Part shown: one piece after another, positions 31,421-40,229 of the stretch
Numbering within the stretch: position 1 is the first letter of the stretch
Layout of the letters: every line of letters begins with the position of its first letter
DNA from: an uncultured Bacteroidales bacterium
Lineage (GTDB): Bacteria > Bacteroidota > Bacteroidia > Bacteroidales > Paludibacteraceae
Assembly (NCBI GenBank): GCA_902774075.1
Contig: CACYGT010000004.1
Location: 1-42,696, forward strand
Direction: 5' to 3'
DNA length: 42,696 bases
Notes under the pieces: generated by a model
Database searches by the model: none
Seen by the model: only the letters and a program-made list of their open reading frames with translations
Told to the model about the DNA's origin: nothing
Position numbers and translations under genes: made by a program

Positions 31421-34400
31421 TTATTCAAACGACAAGTTCAGACCGAAGTTGAAACCGCGGCTCTTTGGGAACGCAGAGTAGTCTACGCCGATAGCCAGCG
31501 GGTTGATCTTCGAGCGGGTATCTACCTCGGGGTCGAGGCCGCTGTACTTCGTAGCTACGAACAGGTTGGTAGCCGAGAAGAAGATACGCAGCTGAGAGAT
31601 ATGCGCTTTGTTGATCCATTTAGCGGGCAGCGAGTAACCGATATTGATCGACGAGAGACGCAGGTAAGAAGCGTCTTCTACATACTTGTCGGTTAGCACG
31701 AGCGAGGTGCAGTAGGGGTTCGCTGTCGTAGCGCCGGCGTTCATCTCGTCTACGTAGGCTGCCATAGCCTGATAAGCGTCGCCGGAAATGACATTACCCG
31801 AATATTGCGCTGCATAGTTGTGCAGGAAATTGCCTTTGTCGTCGAAGAGCGTATAGCGGTTACCGTAACCGGTATAAGCCAAGAGGTTACGTCCGCGGGT
31901 CGCATTACAAACAGTCGAGTAGTCGAGCGCTGCCATGTTCACTACATCGTTGCCGATGGAGTAGGTGAAGTTAGCCGAGAGATCGACCTTACCCCACTTG
32001 TCACCGCCGATGAAGAAGTTGATGTTGAAACCACCGTTCACGTCAGGCAGGGTGTTACCCAGCTTGGTGATATCATTGCTGTCGATCTCACCGTCTTTGT
32101 TGTCATCCACGATCTTGGGCATACCCGGATAAGCATTACCGAGCGGCGTGGAGATCGGATTGCCGTCTGCATCTTTCCAACCGCCGTTCTGACCGCTGCT
32201 CTTGTTGTACGAAGCGAAGTCAGCTGCGGTGTACCAACCGTTGGTCTTGTAACCGTATACGTCACCGATCGGCGAACCCTGTGTGAGTTTGTACTCATAA
32301 CCTTGCGTGTAGTAAGTGGAAAAACAGCCTGCCGAAATCAAATACTCATTCATACCTCCCAGATCCACTACGGTGTTGCGGTTGTGCGCGATATTGAAGT
32401 CTGCGGTCAAACCGTAGGAGAGGTCTTTGCCGCGCTTGTCAAGAATGACACCCTTGATGGAGAACTCGACACCCTTGTTATCGGTCGAACCGATGTTACG
32501 GTACTGGTAGTTATAACCGCCGGTAGCGAGTTTGTAGCGCAGGATCAGATCGCGGGTCGTGTTCCAATAGAGGTCGATAGCACCCGACAGACGCTCGTTG
32601 AAGAAACCGTAGTCGATACCGAAGTCACGTGTTACGGTCGTCTCCCATTTGAGCTTGGAGTTGGCGGCTACCAGGTAGTTGTTCGTACCGTTCTGTCCGT
32701 CGGTCAGGATGGTTCCCATATCCTGCATGTACGGAGACTGCGAAGCCAGGTAGTCGAAATGCAGATACCCCAGATCCACTTGGTTGTTACCTACCGTACC
32801 ATACGACAGACGGAACTTGAGGTTAGACAGCCAGCTCTGTGCTGGAGCCATGAAGTCCTCGTCCACCATACGCCATGCAACCGCTACAGAGGGGAAGAAG
32901 CCCCATTGGTTACCCTTGACGAAGCGAGACGAACCGTCCGCACGGAAAGTACCGGTGATGTAATAGCGTCCTTTGTAGTTGTAGTTCGCGCGAGCGAAGA
33001 AAGAGAGCATGTTATCCGTCGGATCTACGTAGTTCTTGATGGTTGACTCCTGAGCCTGACCTAAGAGGTTGAACACCTGTGCGCCGGGGATATTCTTGTC
33101 AAAACCGAATCCGCAAACCGTACGAAGTTCCCCTTTGGTGATCGTCTGCTCCTCACCGATCAAGATGGACAGGTCGTGGTTGTTATTGTCAAATTTCTGT
33201 GCGTACTCGAAGGTGTTGGTCTCCTTCAGACGGGAGGTGAAGTCCGAGGTCGAGATCGTATGGCCAAAGCCTTTTCCTGTATGCGCATTACCGTCACCGG
33301 TTCGTGCATATGCGGTCGTGTAGCCGTAGTAGCGGTCCTGCAGCACCGTGCGGCTCTCGTAACCGATCTCCGCTTTGAGGGTGAAATATTTCGCGAACTT
33401 ATAGCTTACATAGCCGTTCATGACCAACTTGTTGTCCACTTTCTTCTTGTAGCTGTCGTTGATAGCGATGATCGGGTTGTAGAGGTTGTTCATGTCCGTA
33501 TCATCATCGGTCTCTGCCAGCAGCGCCTCGATACCGGGGAGCGGCGGGAAGCTGACGGCATTACGCAGACGGCTCTCTGTGCTGGAACCTGCATCCTGTG
33601 CGCTGTTCGTTCCTGCTCCCAGCACGTTCGTGTTCGAGTAACGAACGGTAGCCGCAATGGTCAATCCCTTGAGCGGTTTGAACTTCGTCTTCAACGCGAG
33701 GTTGTTACGCTTGTAGTCCGAACCGTACATGATGGACTCGTCGTCGATACGGTTGTAAGAGAAGTTGAAGTTAGCGGCTTTGTTACCACCCGATACGTTG
33801 AACGCATGGTTTGAGTTGAGGTGGTTACCGCCAAACGTAGCATCCTGCCAATCGATATCGCCGTTCGCGTCTTTGTATTTGTGGTAGATATCCCACTGTT
33901 CTGTTGTCATACCCGGGAAAGCAGCTGCGAGCGCATTCTCGTCCGAGCGGAGTACGCGCCAATCCTCGATCACATGGCTGAACGAGTTATGCGTCTTCGT
34001 GGACTTGTCGTAACCGGTGTCGTAGTACTTATAGAACAGGTCACTCAGTTTGTTGTCTTGACCTTTACCCTCCATGTAAGCGAACTCATACTGCATACGG
34101 AGGTAGTCTTCGCCGTCAGACATGTTGTATTTCTTAGCGATATGACGCCAACCCATGTAACCGGTGTAGTCCGCACGAATACTGAACTTATCGCCGTCAG
34201 CGGAAGGAGTGTCCTTGGTTGTGATGATGATAACGCCGTTCGCACCTTGCGCACCATAGATAGCGGTTGCAGCAGCGTCCTTCAATACGTCCATCGAAGC
34301 GATGTCGCCCGGAGCGATATCCGAGATGCTGGATACAGGGAAACCGTCCACGATGTAGAGCGGCTCATTGTTCTGCGTCAACGAAGTACCTCCACGGACG

Positions 34401-34897
34401 CGGATCTTCACGTCTGCATCGGGGCTACCTTCGGTAGTAGTTACCGACACACCGGCTAACTTACCTTGCAGCGCCTCGCTGGCCGAAGCAACCGGTATGT
34501 CCTTCAACTGGTCGGCGTTGACCGAGCTGACTGCGGTCACGAGGTCGCGTTTCTTGGTCGTGCCGTAACCGGTCACAACCACTTCCTCGAGTACCTCGCT
34601 GTTCTCCGCCAGCACTACGTTCATCACGTCTCCTGTGATGGGGAGTTCCAAGGTCTTCATACCAATGTAGGAGAAAACGAGCTCTTTCGCATCGTCCGGC
34701 ACTTCGAGGGTGTAGTTACCGTCGAAATCCGTTACTGTACCGATGCTCGTTCCTTTGACCACTACAGAGGCGGAGATGATCGTCTCGCCTGTTTGGTCCT
34801 TTACTGTTCCGTTGATCACACGAGCTTGAACGACCGTGCCAACAAAGAGCAAGGCCAACAAAATCATGGTACGGAATACACTGAAATGGTGTCTCAT
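31421..34897 (-). CDS. SusC/RagA-family TonB-linked outer-membrane transporter
   Basis: TonB-dependent import channel of 1,158 residues paired with SusD. Signal peptide (TMILLALLFVGTVVQA). The carboxypeptidase-regulatory-like domain runs from about residue 26 to 105 (GTVKDQTGETIISASVVVKGT; VTDFDGNYTLEVP). It is followed by the SusC motif LEEVVVTGYGTTKKRDLVTAVSSV, and then the plug domain with VRIRGG-type sequence (VKIRVRGGTSLTQ; EPLYIVDGFPV). The barrel ends PKSRGFNFGLNLSFE, the usual aromatic-rich close. Predicted substrate: oligogalacturonides, from PL1 and GH28 nearby. First gene of the minus-strand pectin operon. Confidence 0.97.
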   Translation of the reverse strand: MRHHFSVFRTMILLALLFVGTVVQARVINGTVKDQTGETIISASVVVKGTSIGTVTDFDGNYTLEVPDDAKELVFSYIGMKTLELPITGDVMNVVLAENSEVLEEVVVTGYGTTKKRDLVTAVSSVNADQLKDIPVASASEALQGKLAGVSVTTTEGSPDADVKIRVRGGTSLTQNNEPLYIVDGFPVSSISDIAPGDIASMDVLKDAAATAIYGAQGANGVIIITTKDTPSADGDKFSIRADYTGYMGWRHIAKKYNMSDGEDYLRMQYEFAYMEGKGQDNKLSDLFYKYYDTGYDKSTKTHNSFSHVIEDWRVLRSDENALAAAFPGMTTEQWDIYHKYKDANGDIDWQDATFGGNHLNSNHAFNVSGGNKAANFNFSYNRIDDESIMYGSDYKRNNLALKTKFKPLKGLTIAATVRYSNTNVLGAGTNSAQDAGSSTESRLRNAVSFPPLPGIEALLAETDDDTDMNNLYNPIIAINDSYKKKVDNKLVMNGYVSYKFAKYFTLKAEIGYESRTVLQDRYYGYTTAYARTGDGNAHTGKGFGHTISTSDFTSRLKETNTFEYAQKFDNNNHDLSILIGEEQTITKGELRTVCGFGFDKNIPGAQVFNLLGQAQESTIKNYVDPTDNMLSFFARANYNYKGRYYITGTFRADGSSRFVKGNQWGFFPSVAVAWRMVDEDFMAPAQSWLSNLKFRLSYGTVGNNQVDLGYLHFDYLASQSPYMQDMGTILTDGQNGTNNYLVAANSKLKWETTVTRDFGIDYGFFNERLSGAIDLYWNTTRDLILRYKLATGGYNYQYRNIGSTDNKGVEFSIKGVILDKRGKDLSYGLTADFNIAHNRNTVVDLGGMNEYLISAGCFSTYYTQGYEYKLTQGSPIGDVYGYKTNGWYTAADFASYNKSSGQNGGWKDADGNPISTPLGNAYPGMPKIVDDNKDGEIDSNDITKLGNTLPDVNGGFNINFFIGGDKWGKVDLSANFTYSIGNDVVNMAALDYSTVCNATRGRNLLAYTGYGNRYTLFDDKGNFLHNYAAQYSGNVISGDAYQAMAAYVDEMNAGATTANPYCTSLVLTDKYVEDASYLRLSSINIGYSLPAKWINKAHISQLRIFFSATNLFVATKYSGLDPEVDTRSKINPLAIGVDYSAFPKSRGFNFGLNLSFE

Positions 34898-34974
34898 AAA
34901 TAGATTTTATTTGTTGTTAAATGAAATAGTTGGATTTCACTTCTTACGCGTATATACGCGAATGATTTCGACTG

Positions 34975-34982
34975 CAAAATTA
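34975..34982 (-). promoter_or_regulatory. Possible promoter (-7 box) of the susC-susD-PL1 operon
   Basis: Minus-strand TAATTTTG at 34982-34975, about 75 bases before the susC ATG. The -33 position holds CACA rather than TTTG, so the promoter looks weak without an activator. No sensor or anti-sigma gene is nearby. Confidence 0.4.
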
Positions 34983-35058
34983 CACAAAAAACGTCAATCT
35001 TATGTGGAAAAATTGACGTAATTTGTTAACTATAGTGCATTTTTGCTAAATTGACTTG

Positions 35059-36975
35059 TCAAAAAGGCTCTGCGTAGGTACAACCTTCGCGCCAGCGGGA
35101 ACAACCATAGCGGGTGTTACCGCGAATGATAAGTCCCTGTCGGCAGACGGGACAGCGCATGCCGGCTTTGTTGGTCTTGACGTCTTTGACTACGCCGGAA
35201 GTCATCTCTTTGAGTTCGGTCAGGAAGTCCTGCGCCGTATATTCGCCGCGCTCTATCTCCCTAAGTTTCTTCTCCCAAAGTCCGGTCAGTTCGGCCGATT
35301 TGAGGAGCGGGGAGATGATGGTGTGGATCAAGTCTATACCTACGTCGGTCGCGCGGATTGACTTGCCTTGCTTGACGATATACTTGCGTTGGTAGAGTTT
35401 TTCGATGATGGCGGCGCGGGTAGAAGGACGGCCGATACCGTTCTCTTTCATGGCCTCACGCAGCTCGTCGTTCTCCACGGTCTTGCCGGCCGTTTCCATC
35501 GCCCGCAAGAGGGTCGCTTCGGTGTAGTATGCCGGAGGGGTCGTGGTCTTCTCTTTGAGAACCGGTTCGTGCGGTCCGCTCTCGCCCTTGACGAAACTCG
35601 GGAGAGACTTGCTCTCCTCCGACTCCTCTTCGGAGTCGTTCTGATTATTCGGATTATTCGGAGTCTCAAAGACTACCCTCCAACCGGGTTTGAGGACCTC
35701 GCGGCCGGTCACTTTGAAGTCTATCTCGCCGGCTTTGGCCAGCACGGTGGTCTTGCTTACCTCGCACTCGGGGTAGAAAGCCGCGATGAAATGCAGGGCA
35801 ACGAGTTCGTACACTTTCTTCTCGTCAGCAGTCAGGTTGTCCGGTCGTACACCCGTCGGGATGATGGCATGGTGGTCCGTCACTTTGCTGTTGTCGAAGA
35901 CTTTCTTGGACTTGGGCAGTTTGGTGCCTAAGAGCGGTGCTACCTGCGGGAAATAGTCCTTGATGCCGTTGAGTGTGCCCGGCACTTTGGGGTAGATATC
36001 GTCGCTGAGGTAGGTCGTGTCCACACGCGGATAGGTTGTGATACGTTTCTCGTAGAGGGACTGAATGAGTTGGAGTGTCTGCTCGGCGGAAAAGGCGTAT
36101 TTCTTATTGCAATCAACCTGCAGGGAGGTCAGGTCATAGAGCTTGGGTGCGAACTCAAGGCCTTTCTTCTTCTCTACGGAAGTGATGGTGAGCGGCAGGT
36201 CTTTGATGCTGTCCACCAGCGCCTGTCCCTGTTCCTCGGAGGTGATGGCGTACTCGCCTTCCTCGACGGGTATCTGCGCGCTAAACAAGGTGTCGCGGTA
36301 GTTGGTCTTTAGTTCCCAATAGGTACGGGGAACGAAGTTCTCTATGTCTGCCTGTCGCTTGACGACGAGCGCGAGAGTAGGTGTCTGCACACGTCCTACA
36401 GAGAGCACCTGGCGGTCCTTTCCACTTCCACGTGCGTACCTTATAGTATACGCGCGCGTAGCGTTCATACCGAGCAACCAGTCGCCTATCGCGCGCATCA
36501 GGCCTGCTTCGTACAGGTGTTGGTATTCCGACTGATCTTTGAGTTTTTGAAAACCGTCTTTGATGGCCTCTTCGGTCAGGGAGTTGACCCAGAGACGCTT
36601 GACGGGACACCGACAGCCCGCTTGCTGATACACCCAGCGTTGTATCAGCTCTCCTTCCTGGCCGGCATCACCGCAGTTGATGACTTCGTCGGCCTGTTCG
36701 ATCAGGGCTTTGATGGTATTGAACTGTTTGTGCACCCCGGCGTCACCGGACACCTTGATGGAGAAACGCGCAGGGATCATAGGCAAAGAGCTCAGGCTCC
36801 ACGCCTTCCACTGCTCGGTGTACTCCTGCGGGTCCAGCAGCGCGCACAGATGACCGAAAGTCCATGTTACCTGGTAACCGTTGCCTTCAAAATAGCCATC
36901 TTTGCGCTGCTTGGCGCCCAGCACATTCGCTATATAAGCGCCTACCGAGGGTTTCTCTGCAACACAAACGATCAT
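35059..36975 (-). CDS. topB: DNA topoisomerase III
   Basis: Type IA topoisomerase for decatenation. TOPRIM domain at the N-terminus (MIVCVAEKPSVGAYIANVLGA with the catalytic Glu; NCGDAGQEGELIQ, in which the DxD position reads DAG). Gate region LLGMNATRAYTIRYA and SVGRVQTPTLALVV. Active-site block KRITTYPRVDTTYLSDD with the nucleophilic Tyr. Then the family block GIGRPSTRAAIIEKLYQRKYI. A C-terminal zinc-ribbon (RCPVCRQGLIIRGNTRYGCS) closes it. Length 638. It starts directly at the wzc stop (0 spacing), so it is co-transcribed with the capsule genes, an odd partnership. Stop at 35059 near the susC leader. Confidence 0.95.
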   Translation of the reverse strand: MIVCVAEKPSVGAYIANVLGAKQRKDGYFEGNGYQVTWTFGHLCALLDPQEYTEQWKAWSLSSLPMIPARFSIKVSGDAGVHKQFNTIKALIEQADEVINCGDAGQEGELIQRWVYQQAGCRCPVKRLWVNSLTEEAIKDGFQKLKDQSEYQHLYEAGLMRAIGDWLLGMNATRAYTIRYARGSGKDRQVLSVGRVQTPTLALVVKRQADIENFVPRTYWELKTNYRDTLFSAQIPVEEGEYAITSEEQGQALVDSIKDLPLTITSVEKKKGLEFAPKLYDLTSLQVDCNKKYAFSAEQTLQLIQSLYEKRITTYPRVDTTYLSDDIYPKVPGTLNGIKDYFPQVAPLLGTKLPKSKKVFDNSKVTDHHAIIPTGVRPDNLTADEKKVYELVALHFIAAFYPECEVSKTTVLAKAGEIDFKVTGREVLKPGWRVVFETPNNPNNQNDSEEESEESKSLPSFVKGESGPHEPVLKEKTTTPPAYYTEATLLRAMETAGKTVENDELREAMKENGIGRPSTRAAIIEKLYQRKYIVKQGKSIRATDVGIDLIHTIISPLLKSAELTGLWEKKLREIERGEYTAQDFLTELKEMTSGVVKDVKTNKAGMRCPVCRQGLIIRGNTRYGCSRWREGCTYAEPF

Positions 36976-39288
36976 TTATTTCTTGTCGGTCTTGCCGTAC
37001 CCGTATCCGTAGCCGTAACCGTAGCCGTATCCGCCGCGGGTTGCTTTGACGGCGTTCAGCACGCAGGCTACATTATGCATGTGCTCTTGAGCGACCACTT
37101 CGTTGATATAATCGATCATCTCGGTCGGCGTGTACTTGTAGCGGCAGACGAAGAGCGTGAGGTCAGCCAGGCGGTCGAGTTGGTACGTATCGCTCACCAG
37201 TGCCACAGGCGCGGTATCTACGATCACGTAGTCATAGCGCTTGCGCAGTTCGTCGGTGAACAAGGCGTCCAGACGCTCGGTCTGCAGTAACTCAGCCGGG
37301 TTGGGCGGGATAGTACCGCACGGGATGAGATCCAAGTTCGGGTGCTCGCCGCTGGGAACGATGATATCCTCGAGCTCCATATTCGGCTCTACCAGATAAT
37401 CAGTCAGGTGACCTTTGTTCTTGAGGTTGAAGTACTGCGCCAGCATCGGTTTGCGGATATCGAGACCTACCAGCACCACTTTCTTGCCTAAGATAGCCAG
37501 CGAGAGGGCGAGGTTGGAAGCCACATACGACTTACCGTCGCCGTTGATAGTGGAGGTGACGAGGATGACCGGTGTTTTCACGTCAGCCGGCAGCACAAAG
37601 CGCATGTTGGTTCGCAGTGAGCGGAAGAGCTCCGCCGACAGCGTCGACTCGCCTTCGCGGATAGCGATATGGGCATCGCGCGAGTTCTGTACCAGTTTAC
37701 CCAGTACCGGCGCTTTGATGCGGCGTTCGAACTCCTTCACGTCGTCGATCTTATCGTCCAGCAGCACCTTGAGATAGAGCAGGGCTGCGGGGAAGAAGAG
37801 ACCGAGCAGGAAACAGAGCATGAGCAGTTTTTTGAGTTTCGGACTCTTGCTCTTCACATTGCGTTGCGGTGAGTCGATGACCTTGGCGGGCATCGCGGTT
37901 GCCGCTAACATGAGCGCGTTCTCCTCGCGTTTCTCGTAGAGGTAGATATAGAGGCGCTCCTTGATCTGTTGCTGACGAACGACGCGTACGTATTCGCGCT
38001 CCTGTTCGGGGGCGTTCTTGATCTGACGGTTGTATTTGGAGTCCTGTGCCTGGATCTTACGTTGGCGGATCTTAAGACTCTCACGCACCGAACCGATGGT
38101 AGCGATGATGTTCTGCCGCATGGAAGCCAACTGGGCGTTCATCTGCTCGATGACGGGGTTGTCTTCGGTTGCCGTACGCAGGATACGCATACGCTGGAGT
38201 TGCAGCGTGTTGTACTCCGACAGCCCGCTCGCCAGCGAGGCGTCGGTTAGACCGATGTTCGACGGGATAAGGCTGTTACGCTTGGTGTCGTCGCGCAGGA
38301 ACTCGTCGATATAATCGACCAGACTCAGTTGGGTCTCTATCTCGGCCAAGGCACGTTGCTCCGTGCTGCTGGACTCGAGGAAGATCTGTGCCTGGGTGTT
38401 CAGGTCGGCGATCTGGTTCTTCTCTTTGTAGGACGAGACGGCGTTCTCGGCATCACTCAGTTCTTCCGAGATCTTAGCCAGACGCTCCTCGATGAACATC
38501 GCCGTGTTGGTAGCGATCATGTTCTTGTCCACTACGGCGTTGAGGTTGTACTGCTCGATGAGTTGGGCAAGCAGGGCCTTGTCGCGTTCGGGCATCGGAG
38601 AGGTCATCGACAGGGTGATGATGTTTGACTCTTTCTTGTGCTGCGCTACCTTGACGCGGGACTGGTAGTCGGCTACGACGCTCTCGCGCGGCGAATGTGT
38701 CTTGCGGTAAACGGTATCCTGGCTCAACGGGCGGTTGGCACGGATAGCGAGTGTACCGGCGCAAGTCTTGATAGGTGTGCCTAACACCTCCACGCGGTTG
38801 GTCGAACGATGGAAAAAGCCCATCTTCGTCTTGATCTTATAGCCTTTCTTCGTCGGGGTGACGGTGACCGAGAACCCCGGCGTCTTATTGCCCCTCACCA
38901 ACTCGATGCACTCGATCGACAGGGCGGGGTTACGGAACTCACCTTCCCAACGCAGTCCGCCTTTCTTGGACGAAGCCTCCCAGAGGTTGAGCGCATCGAT
39001 AGCCTGGTACATCAGGCTGCGGGATGAGAGTACGACGACCTCGTCCTCCGCCATGCGGTTACCCGACAGACCCAACATCGACAGCGCGTCTATCTGCGAA
39101 CCATCCACCTCTTTCTGCCGCAACGACACACTCGCGTCGGTCGTCCAGTTAGGCGATTTGCGCAGGTAGTAGGCGGTGCCTAACAGCATAAAGAACACAA
39201 TACCGATCACAAACCAGTACCAGTGTTCCAAGACGATGCGAATGATCTTACGCACGTCTATCTCGTTCATATTATTCTGATTCTCCAT
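36976..39288 (-). CDS. wzc: Wzc-type tyrosine autokinase and polysaccharide copolymerase
   Basis: Inner-membrane protein controlling capsule or exopolysaccharide chain length and export with Wza. An N-terminal Wzz domain (DVRKIIRIVLEHWYWFVIGIVFF, first transmembrane segment near 18-40) is followed by a long periplasmic coiled-coil with LAKISEELSDAENAVSSYKEKN. A second membrane span near residue 500 (LLMLCFLLGLFFPAALLYL) leads to the BY-kinase domain: Walker A around residue 580 (STINGDGKSYVASN), Walker A' VVLVGLDIRKP, Walker B DYVIVDTAPVALVSDT. The C-terminus is a cluster of six Tyr alternating with Gly, the likely autophosphorylation sites. Length 770. It is 5 bases from wza and abuts topB. 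Confidence 0.94.
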   Translation of the reverse strand: MENQNNMNEIDVRKIIRIVLEHWYWFVIGIVFFMLLGTAYYLRKSPNWTTDASVSLRQKEVDGSQIDALSMLGLSGNRMAEDEVVVLSSRSLMYQAIDALNLWEASSKKGGLRWEGEFRNPALSIECIELVRGNKTPGFSVTVTPTKKGYKIKTKMGFFHRSTNRVEVLGTPIKTCAGTLAIRANRPLSQDTVYRKTHSPRESVVADYQSRVKVAQHKKESNIITLSMTSPMPERDKALLAQLIEQYNLNAVVDKNMIATNTAMFIEERLAKISEELSDAENAVSSYKEKNQIADLNTQAQIFLESSSTEQRALAEIETQLSLVDYIDEFLRDDTKRNSLIPSNIGLTDASLASGLSEYNTLQLQRMRILRTATEDNPVIEQMNAQLASMRQNIIATIGSVRESLKIRQRKIQAQDSKYNRQIKNAPEQEREYVRVVRQQQIKERLYIYLYEKREENALMLAATAMPAKVIDSPQRNVKSKSPKLKKLLMLCFLLGLFFPAALLYLKVLLDDKIDDVKEFERRIKAPVLGKLVQNSRDAHIAIREGESTLSAELFRSLRTNMRFVLPADVKTPVILVTSTINGDGKSYVASNLALSLAILGKKVVLVGLDIRKPMLAQYFNLKNKGHLTDYLVEPNMELEDIIVPSGEHPNLDLIPCGTIPPNPAELLQTERLDALFTDELRKRYDYVIVDTAPVALVSDTYQLDRLADLTLFVCRYKYTPTEMIDYINEVVAQEHMHNVACVLNAVKATRGGYGYGYGYGYGYGKTDKK

Positions 39289-39293
39289 AATGC

Positions 39294-40097
39294 TTATTTA
39301 CGGGCTGCGTTAACAACTGTTACAATGACCGTAGCGGCACTCGCGACGGTGCTGACCATACTCAGCCAGAGGCTCACGTTCGTACTGTTGATGGCACGTA
39401 CGGAGTTCGGCGAGACGTAGATCACATCGTTCTGCTGCAGGTAGTAATAGGGCGAAGTGAGCACGTCGGCCTTGGTCAGGTCGAGACGGGCAAACTCCAT
39501 CTTACCGTTCACCTCGCGGGAGATGAGGACATTGTCGCGACGACCGTACGGTGTCAGGTCACCGGCCGAAGCCAGCGCCTCCATGATCGTCAGACGACCC
39601 TTGCTGATACCTACGTATCCCGGCTTGGCTACCTCACCCAGCACACTCACGCGCGCATTGACCAGGTTCACCTGCACCATCGGGTTAACGACCTGTTTGG
39701 TCAGCAGGCCCTCTATCATCTGCTCCGCTTGCTTGCGCACCAAGCCCGCTACATGCAGCTTGCCCAACACCGGCATCACGATATCGCCGTTCTCGTCCAC
39801 ACGATAGGTCAGCAACATCGGCGTCGTCTTCACCTGCACCGAGGTCGGGTCGTTGAACGACACCGTCGGCAGGTTATACGGCGCAACTGCCTCCATGTCC
39901 AGGGCGTTAACGAAGATCGTCAACTCATCGGCAGGCTTGATGGTGATCTCTGCGCTGGGCACGAAGTGCTTATTGATTGAGTCCGCCGATGCCGGCTGCA
40001 CCTCACGCAGATAGGTCAGACTCTTCTTGGTGATACAACTCGTTGCGCTAAGCGCTACGAGCGTCAAAAATACCACAAAACGAATACTTTTCTTCAT
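39294..40097 (-). CDS. wza: Wza-type polysaccharide export lipoprotein
   Basis: Outer-membrane lipoprotein of the polysaccharide-export (Poly_export/SLBB) family. Lipobox ALSATSC, lipidated Cys21. A polysaccharide-export domain follows (ITIKPADELTIFVNALDMEAVAPYN; VDENGDIVMPVLGKLHVAGL), then an SLBB-like domain (RVSVLGEVAKPGYVGISKGRLTIMEALASAGDLTPYGRRDNVLI). The C-terminus ends with a hydrophobic segment (LSMVSTVASAATVIVTVVNAA), as in the amphipathic helix by which Wza pores span the outer membrane. Length 267, normal for Bacteroidota. First gene of the wza-wzc-topB operon with a promoter at 40119-40150. No glycosyltransferases are in the window. Confidence 0.93.
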   Translation of the reverse strand: MKKSIRFVVFLTLVALSATSCITKKSLTYLREVQPASADSINKHFVPSAEITIKPADELTIFVNALDMEAVAPYNLPTVSFNDPTSVQVKTTPMLLTYRVDENGDIVMPVLGKLHVAGLVRKQAEQMIEGLLTKQVVNPMVQVNLVNARVSVLGEVAKPGYVGISKGRLTIMEALASAGDLTPYGRRDNVLISREVNGKMEFARLDLTKADVLTSPYYYLQQNDVIYVSPNSVRAINSTNVSLWLSMVSTVASAATVIVTVVNAARK

Positions 40098-40118
40098 GTT
40101 TTAAATCGAAATAGCGTG

Positions 40119-40150
40119 CAAAGGTACAAAAAATAATTGATATACGCAAG
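40119..40150 (-). promoter_or_regulatory. Promoter of the wza-wzc-topB operon
   Basis: Minus strand: CTTG (40150-40147), 20-base spacer, TACCTTTG (40126-40119). The extended -33 reads CTTGCGTATATCA. The ATG at 40097 follows about 20 bases later. Confidence 0.72.
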
Positions 40151-40175
40151 AAAAACACTCTTTTTTATGCAAAGA

Positions 40176-40207
40176 TTTGCATGTTTCAAAAAAAAGCAGT
40201 ACTTTTG
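40176..40207 (+). promoter_or_regulatory. Promoter of the sigma-54 activator gene
   Basis: TTTG (40176-40179), 20-base spacer, TACTTTTG (40200-40207). It shares A8-GCAG-TACTTTTGC exactly with the tRNA-Gln and secreted-protein promoters. The ATG follows 22 bases after the -7 box. Confidence 0.8.
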
Positions 40208-40229
40208 CATGACATTTTGTCAGTAAATT

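Noticed and set aside
31805..33046. 413-codon open frame on the plus strand
   Set aside because: Antisense to susC with Val/Arg-rich, domain-free translation; the susC frame has clear family motifs throughout.
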